DNA of 9,674 bases from NCBI GenBank assembly GCA_007123395.1, contig SKLD01000551.1:1-9674 (forward strand), read 5' to 3'. A program made the translations under genes and the position numbers. The DNA comes from Opitutales bacterium (lineage in GTDB: Bacteria > Verrucomicrobiota > Verrucomicrobiia > Opitutales > Oceanipulchritudinaceae). Under the pieces are notes generated by a model. That model ran no database searches, was not told where the DNA came from, and saw only the letters and a program-made list of their open reading frames with translations. This document shows positions 6,286 to 9,674 of the stretch, one piece after another; the first letter of the stretch is position 1; each line of letters opens with the position of its first letter.

Positions 6286-6627
6286 GTGCGTTGTAAATGA
6301 GTCACTTTCGCGGCAGGTGCAAACCAGCCCCGCAAAAGTGCGGCATTGGTCATTCTTGAAATAACTAAGTAAGAAGTTATTTTGACGCTTTATTTAATTC
6401 AGAGATGTTTTTTACTTAACTCAGAAATAATTTATTTGCTGGCAACCAAAGGTCGCCCCCCTCCTCGTGGTCCATGATGTATTGGCGGAACTCTCCGCCG
6501 CGTCAGAAAGAGTGATCGCCGCCGCAAGGAGCGCTGCGCGGCGGGTTGTCATTGAAGATGCCGTGCCGAAACAATATAACGGGACTTGACCTTTTCTACT
6601 GAAAACCGTAATCGGTTTTCGTAGATA
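6286..6627. other. 342-bp AT-rich divergent gap with repeats
   Basis: The segment 6355-6440 is strikingly AT-rich against a GC-rich background. It has an inverted repeat, AAATAACT (6359-6366) with AGTTATTT (6375-6382), extendable by about three weaker pairs on each side. It also has two near-identical 12-mers, TAATTCAGAGAT (6395-6406) and TAACTCAGAAAT (6417-6428), 22 bp apart, which is about two helical turns. Further right are two GC hairpins (6484-6499 and 6519-6544). The arrangement fits regulatory DNA shared by two divergent genes, or an insertion scar. I see no confident gene. A stop-free stretch at 6431-6589 has no ribosome site. Confidence 0.6.
6586..6625 (+). promoter_or_regulatory. 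Putative padR promoter with overlapping palindromic operator
   Basis: Two arms, TCTAC-t-GAAAACCG (6595-6608) and CGGTTTTC-GTAGA (6613-6625), form a 13-bp inverted repeat around TAAT, with one extra base in the left arm. The repeat ends 2 bp before the padR ATG. A possible -35 TTGACC (6586-6591) lies 17 bp before TAATCG (6609-6614), so a protein bound here would block the promoter. Autorepression by PadR is inferred. Confidence 0.55.
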
Positions 6628-6951
6628 ATGAAAGAGCCCGGCCTACACCGCATTCTCTCGGGGTTCATCCGCATGCACATACTGCACCATGCGGCGGAAC
6701 ACCCCGTTTACGGCAACTGGATGCTGGAGGAACTGCGGGAGCACGGATACAGATTGAGTCCGGGGACGCTTTATCCGATGTTGCGCGGGCTGGAGCGCGA
6801 CGGACTTCTGCGCGCGGCGGAGACGGGCGGCACGAACCGGCGCGAGTATGTGATCACCGCTGAAGGGGAGCGTGCGCTCGCGGAGGCCCGGTTGCGCCTG
6901 CGGGAGTTGTTCCGGGAAGTGGGCGGAGCCCGAGGGGAGGGCGACCGTTGA
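6628..6951 (+). CDS. PadR-family transcriptional regulator
   Basis: This 107-residue protein fits the short PadR form: one winged helix-turn-helix (about 10-83) plus a C-terminal helix for dimerisation (about 82-98). The family signature is clear: ILHHAAEHPVYGNWMLEEL, then LSPGTLYPMLRGLERDGLL at 43-61, then a wing REYVITAEGERAL. PadR proteins usually repress a neighbouring gene and their own, with an effector relieving repression. Here the neighbour is a FetB-like permease whose start overlaps the padR stop by 4 bases, so the two are surely cotranscribed. ATG 6628 has no Shine-Dalgarno and lies 2 bp after a large palindrome. A start at Met16 (6673) would truncate the conserved first helix. 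The effector is unknown. Confidence 0.92.
   Translation: MKEPGLHRILSGFIRMHILHHAAEHPVYGNWMLEELREHGYRLSPGTLYPMLRGLERDGLLRAAETGGTNRREYVITAEGERALAEARLRLRELFREVGGARGEGDR
6933..6940 (+). promoter_or_regulatory. Ribosome binding site selecting the TTG start at 6948
   Basis: AGGGGAGG lies inside the end of padR, 7 nt before TTG 6948. It supports this rare start codon and translational coupling through the TTGA overlap with the padR stop. Confidence 0.75.
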
Positions 6952-7679
6952 ACGGCGGAGTCGTTCCCATTTCCGCGACCGGCATTGCTCTCAGTCTGCT
7001 GCCGCTTCTGGCTGTGGGCTGGCTCTATCACCGGTGGAACGGCAAGGGCGGATTGGCCGTCTACGCCACGCTGCGGATGGTCGTGCAACTGCTGCTCATG
7101 GGCTTTGTCCTCGTTTTTATCTTTGCGGTGGAGTCGGCGTGGATGGCAGTGCCGGTGGTGGTCTTCATTCTCGCCGTGTCCTCGTGGATTGCGCTGCGCC
7201 CCCTTGAGGCGAAGGGCTGGCGACGCTACGGCGGGATACTCACGGCCATCGGTCTCTCTTGCGGGGGCATGCTCGTTTATGTTCTCTACGTCATCATCGG
7301 TTCCGAACCGCTTTACCAGCCCCGCTACTTTATTCCGCTGGCAGGCATGATCTTCGCAAACGCGATGACGGCGATCAGCCTTGCCGGCGAGCGCTTCGAC
7401 GGCGAACGTGGACGGGGCATGGACATCGACGCCGCGCGGTCGACGGCATTCAACGCGGCCATGATCCCGCAGATCAACGCGTTTCTCGCCGTCGGTCTGG
7501 TGTCTCTGCCGGGCATGATGACCGGCCAAATTCTCGCGGGAGTGGATCCTTTGCTGGCCATCCGTTACCAGATCGTTGTCATGGCGATGATTTTCGGCAG
7601 CGCGGGTCTGGCCGTGGCTCTCTACCTGACGTTTGAAGCCAAACATCAGCGGTCCACAGCGTATCCTGACATTCGTTGA
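6948..7679 (+). CDS. fetB: FetB-like (UPF0014) membrane permease
   Basis: The 243-residue inner-membrane protein has about six to seven hydrophobic segments, near 10-26, 45-60, 64-83, 96-117, 126-147, 178-192 and 207-226. The family core GLVSLPGMMTGQILAG (183-198), followed by DPLLAIRYQIVVM, is essentially that of E. coli FetB (YbbM), the permease of an iron exporter. RMVVQLLLMGFVL (43-55) and PLAGM (130-134) also fit. Between 147 and 174 it reads GERFDGERGRGMDIDAARSTAFNAAMIP. By my recall of E. coli FetB this is about 15 residues shorter, and the LSLGATPKQA-type segment is missing. That segment resembles the EAA coupling helix that contacts the ATPase. No ATPase (fetA) gene is adjacent. The start is TTG 6948, with a strong ribosome site. 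Substrate is not deducible; metal export is the family-based guess. Confidence 0.85.
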   Translation: MNGGVVPISATGIALSLLPLLAVGWLYHRWNGKGGLAVYATLRMVVQLLLMGFVLVFIFAVESAWMAVPVVVFILAVSSWIALRPLEAKGWRRYGGILTAIGLSCGGMLVYVLYVIIGSEPLYQPRYFIPLAGMIFANAMTAISLAGERFDGERGRGMDIDAARSTAFNAAMIPQINAFLAVGLVSLPGMMTGQILAGVDPLLAIRYQIVVMAMIFGSAGLAVALYLTFEAKHQRSTAYPDIR

Positions 7680-7682
7680 ATC

Positions 7683-7760
7683 GGCCTTGCTGGCGGTGGA
7701 CGCGCGGTGCCCTGCCTTTATAGAGGCCGTGAATGCGCCTGTGTCGATGAATATGCGGAT
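7683..7760 (-). pseudogene. N-terminal fragment of a PIN-domain (VapC-like) gene
   Basis: On the minus strand, 7760 down to 7683 translates to IRIFIDTGAFTASIKAG followed by HRASTASKA. The start of a PIN nuclease typically reads M-R-x-F-x-D-T-x-A-F with a D-x-x-H-x-x-A element soon after. Here the start Met appears changed to Ile (ATC) and the D and H of the second element look substituted. The frame then runs into the 3' end of the oppositely oriented permease gene. No antitoxin gene remains. The match is short and made by eye, so chance resemblance is possible. Confidence 0.4.
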
Positions 7761-7851
7761 GCGCGCTTCCCGCTTGACTCCACCGTCGTAAATGGGATGG
7801 TGCTTGTTTGCCGTGCGCTCTGATTGCGTGCGGCGCAAGTGCAAACCAAAC

Positions 7852-7865
7852 CCAATACCGATTGG
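7852..7865. repeat. Small inverted repeat upstream of infA
   Basis: CCAAT (7852-7856) and ATTGG (7861-7865) are perfect arms around ACCG, 13 bp before the infA ATG. A longer alternative pairs ACCAA upstream with TTGGT. It might be an operator or a leader hairpin. The arms are too short to be sure. Confidence 0.3.
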
Positions 7866-7878
7866 TAGTTACAACTAT

Positions 7879-8151
7879 ATGGCAGAAACTGGAACCGTAG
7901 AGGTTGAAGGCAAAATCGTGGCCGTCCTACCGGGCACGATGTTCCGCGTGGAGCTGGCCAACAAGCATCAGGTGCTCGCCCACATTTCGGGAAAGCTCCG
8001 CAAGCATTTCATCAAGATCACCGTGGGCGACACGGTGAAGATGGAAATGAATCCCCGCGACTTGGAGAAGGCGCGTATCGTCTACCGCCTCCGTAACGCC
8101 TCGGCCAACCGCAACGCGCCGATTCGCAGCTACGGCCCGCGCCGCCGTTAA
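7879..8151 (+). CDS. infA: Translation initiation factor IF-1
   Basis: IF-1 binds the A site of the 30S subunit during initiation. ATG 7879 gives MAETGTVEVEGKIVAVLPG, which aligns directly with the family start, although the frame is open back to 7792. The S1/OB-fold core is intact: TMFRVELANKHQVLAHISGK, then GDTVKMEMNPRDLEKARIVYR. The protein is 90 residues against the usual 71-73. The extra 18 or so (NASANRNAPIRSYGPRRR) form a basic Asn/Arg-rich tail, possibly touching rRNA. No Shine-Dalgarno precedes the ATG. The stop codon lies 3 nt from the stop of the convergent agmatine deiminase gene, with no terminator between. Confidence 0.95.
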   Translation: MAETGTVEVEGKIVAVLPGTMFRVELANKHQVLAHISGKLRKHFIKITVGDTVKMEMNPRDLEKARIVYRLRNASANRNAPIRSYGPRRR

Positions 8152-8154
8152 GCG

Positions 8155-9186
8155 TTAATCGGCGGGTTGTTCGCGGGTGACGCAGTGAAAGCTGCCGCCG
8201 CCGACGAGAATGTGGTTCGCGCGCAGGCCGATGACCTCGCGCCCGGGGAAGTGCGGCCGCAGAGCGTCCAGCGCGGTCTCGTCGTTCGCAGTCCCGTAGA
8301 CCGGGACGAGAACGCGGGTGTTGGCGATGTAGAAGTTCATGTGGCTTGCGGGCGCGGGCTTTCCCTCTGCATCGGGCACGAAGCCGGGGGAAGGGACGCT
8401 GACAACCTCAAGGGGTCGGCCGCCGGCGTCGCTGGCCATGCGTAGCGTCTGCTCGATCCGGCGCAAAACGGCGGCGTTGGGGTCGTCCGCACCGGAGGGA
8501 TGCATGCAGGCGACTTTTCCCGGCGCGATGAAGCGGGCAATGTTGTCGATGTGGCCGTCGGTGTGGTCATTGGCGAGGCCCTCGTCGAGCCAGATGAGCT
8601 TTTCCACGCCGAGAGCACCGCGCAGGCGGGCGGCAATAGCTTCCGCGTTGAGCACGGGATTGCGGTTTGGGTTGAGGAGACACTGGCGCGTGGTGAGGGC
8701 GGTGCCCGCGCCGTCGGCATCGAGCGAGCCGCCTTCGAAGACCCAGTCCTCGTCCCGTCGCGGCAGTCCGGTGAGTGCCGTGATAGCAACCGCCACGCCG
8801 TCGTCATGCTCCATGACATATTTGCCGCCCCATCCGTTGTAGCGGAAGCAGACGGCGTGCTGGCGGCGGGCGGCGTCGAAGCAAAAGACGGGCGCGATGT
8901 CGCGGAACCACACATCGCCGTAGGGGAGTTCGATGCGCTCGATCCCTTTGGCGTCGAGCGCGGCGGCGGCAGAGCGGCGGGCTTCGTCGCCCCACACGAG
9001 GATCTTGACGCTTTCGCCGCGCGGCTCGCCTGTGGCGGGATCGGGATCGGTGATGGCGTGGAAAAAGGCGGCGAGTTCACGCCGCGCGCCGTCCATGGCA
9101 CCTTCCCAGTATGCGGGGACGCGCGGCCACGCGCTCCACACCGCCTTGTGCGGTGCCCATTCGGGCGGTTGACGCAGGCCGCCCAT
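8155..9186 (-). CDS. aguA: Agmatine deiminase (agmatine iminohydrolase)
   Basis: The 343-residue enzyme converts agmatine to N-carbamoylputrescine and ammonia, the second step from arginine to putrescine. It belongs to the Porphyromonas-type peptidylarginine deiminase family. Family motifs in order are PPEWAPHKAVWSAWP (7-21), DVWFRDIAPVF (91-101), FEGGSLDADGAGTALTTRQC (150-169), DHTDGHIDN (207-215, with H212 and D214), ASHMNFYIANTRVLVP (280-295) and GGGSFHCVT (329-337). C335 is the predicted nucleophile. Length is close to the typical 340-370. The ATG shares one base with the proA stop (TGATG), so the two genes are translationally coupled. A peptidylarginine deiminase role is less likely because no signal peptide is present. 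A carbamoylputrescine amidase gene is not in view. Confidence 0.92.
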   Translation of the reverse strand: MGGLRQPPEWAPHKAVWSAWPRVPAYWEGAMDGARRELAAFFHAITDPDPATGEPRGESVKILVWGDEARRSAAAALDAKGIERIELPYGDVWFRDIAPVFCFDAARRQHAVCFRYNGWGGKYVMEHDDGVAVAITALTGLPRRDEDWVFEGGSLDADGAGTALTTRQCLLNPNRNPVLNAEAIAARLRGALGVEKLIWLDEGLANDHTDGHIDNIARFIAPGKVACMHPSGADDPNAAVLRRIEQTLRMASDAGGRPLEVVSVPSPGFVPDAEGKPAPASHMNFYIANTRVLVPVYGTANDETALDALRPHFPGREVIGLRANHILVGGGSFHCVTREQPAD

Positions 9187-9674
9187 CAGCGGACTTGGCC
9201 GTCGCCGACGATAGTGAACTTATAGCTCGTCAACTCGTTGAGCCCCATGGGCCCGCGGGCGTGCAGCTTGTCCGTGGAGATGCCGATCTCTGCGCCGAGG
9301 CCGAACTCGAAGCCGTCGGTGAAGCGGGTGGAGACATTCCAGTAAACCGCGGCGGCGTCCACTCCCGCGAGGAAGCGGTCGGCCGTCGCACGGTCGGCCG
9401 TGACGATAGCGTCGCTGTGCCCGGAACCGTGCGTGTTGACGAATGCGATGGCCTCGTCGACGTCTGCCACCGTTTTCACGGCGAGGATGCGGTCGAGATA
9501 CTCGGTATCGTAATCCTCCGCCGATACCGCGCCCGCGTCGATGCCGGCGACGGCAAGGGCCGCGCGTGAGGCGTCGTCGGCGCGCAACTCCACGCCCTGT
9601 GCCCGGAGTTCGCGCGCGACGGTCGGCAGGACGGTGTCGAGGAGGGCGCGGTGGACGACGAGGTTTTCCGCTGC
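9186..9674 (-). CDS. proA: Gamma-glutamyl phosphate reductase, C-terminal part (5' end outside window)
   Basis: The frame is open from the right edge, giving 162 residues and a stop. ProA reduces gamma-glutamyl phosphate to glutamate semialdehyde with NADPH, the second step of proline synthesis. Visible motifs are AAENLVVHRALLD at the edge, then DYDTEYLDRILAVKTV, GSGHSDAIVT, STRFTDGFEFGLGAEIGIST and KLHARGPMGLNELTSYKF. The end GDGQVR is the usual ProA terminus. The catalytic Cys lies upstream, beyond the window. The GTG at 9593 is an internal Val codon, not the start. It is followed by aguA with a one-base stop/start overlap. Confidence 0.96.
   Translation of the reverse strand, partial: AAENLVVHRALLDTVLPTVARELRAQGVELRADDASRAALAVAGIDAGAVSAEDYDTEYLDRILAVKTVADVDEAIAFVNTHGSGHSDAIVTADRATADRFLAGVDAAAVYWNVSTRFTDGFEFGLGAEIGISTDKLHARGPMGLNELTSYKFTIVGDGQVR

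Noticed and set aside
6421..6552. Minus-strand 43-codon frame with a signal-peptide-like start (MTTRRAALLAAAITLS)
   Set aside because: No ribosome site, and the apparent signal arises from a GC-rich hairpin; the C-terminal half has no pattern.
6431..6589. Stop-free plus-strand stretch ending TGA 6587-6589, up to about 40 codons from GTG 6467
   Set aside because: No ribosome site or recognised family. It might be an old gene fragment but cannot be supported.
6586..6625. Rho-independent terminator reading of the palindrome before padR
   Set aside because: No T-run follows, and it abuts a start codon on the same strand, which suits an operator better.
6771..7844. Minus-strand open frame of 357 codons
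   Set aside because: Mostly a His/Arg-rich shadow of padR and the permease. Only its 7683-7760 part is meaningful, as a PIN remnant.
8500..9569. Plus-strand open frames opposite aguA and proA
   Set aside because: Both minus-strand genes carry complete family motifs, and the plus-strand products are shadows.

Overview
The window reads as GC-rich bacterial chromosome (about 62% G+C by eye), densely coded on both strands. Several traits point to Verrucomicrobiota, probably class Opitutae, though no rRNA or other decisive marker is present. These are a lipoprotein with TIG-like beta-sandwiches, a DUF5069-like protein, a pair of Hsp20 genes beside a class II J-protein, and an IF-1 with a basic tail. 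The lineage is an inference from protein style, not a database match.

Layout. 1-863 (minus) is the start of a TIG-domain lipoprotein that runs off the left edge. It is divergent from hemW (888-2060, plus), which is followed by an M48-family lipoprotein metalloprotease (2098-2913). A 351-bp gap holds a terminator-like hairpin, a four-copy GC-rich repeat and a good sigma-54-type (-24/-12) promoter. That promoter faces a chaperone cluster: two small heat-shock genes (3265-3684, 3734-4120), a strong terminator (4203-4243), then a CbpA-like J-protein (4302-5315). A small unrecognised protein (5379-5714) meets a DUF5069-like gene (5725-6285, minus) tail to tail. The latter contains an internal duplication at an exact 100-residue offset.

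An unusually AT-rich gap (6286-6627) with inverted and direct repeats leads to a PadR-type repressor (6628-6951). The repressor is translationally coupled by a TTGA overlap to a FetB-like membrane permease (6948-7679). A large imperfect palindrome overlaps the putative padR promoter and looks like an autoregulatory operator. The permease keeps the core family motif but lacks the segment expected to couple to an ABC ATPase, and no ATPase gene is adjacent. A fragment of a PIN-domain toxin gene appears to survive at 7683-7760. infA (7879-8151) converges, with only 3 nt between stop codons, on a proA-aguA operon (minus strand; proA runs off the right edge) for proline and agmatine metabolism.

Functionally, the middle of the window is a stress and proteostasis block: membrane protease, sHsps and J-protein. 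The right part combines a self-regulated transporter module with housekeeping translation and amino-acid genes. The most worthwhile leads are the padR-fetB-like module with its palindrome, the sigma-54-type promoter on the heat-shock genes, and the duplicated DUF5069 protein. I found no CRISPR array, intact mobile element, tRNA or rRNA.
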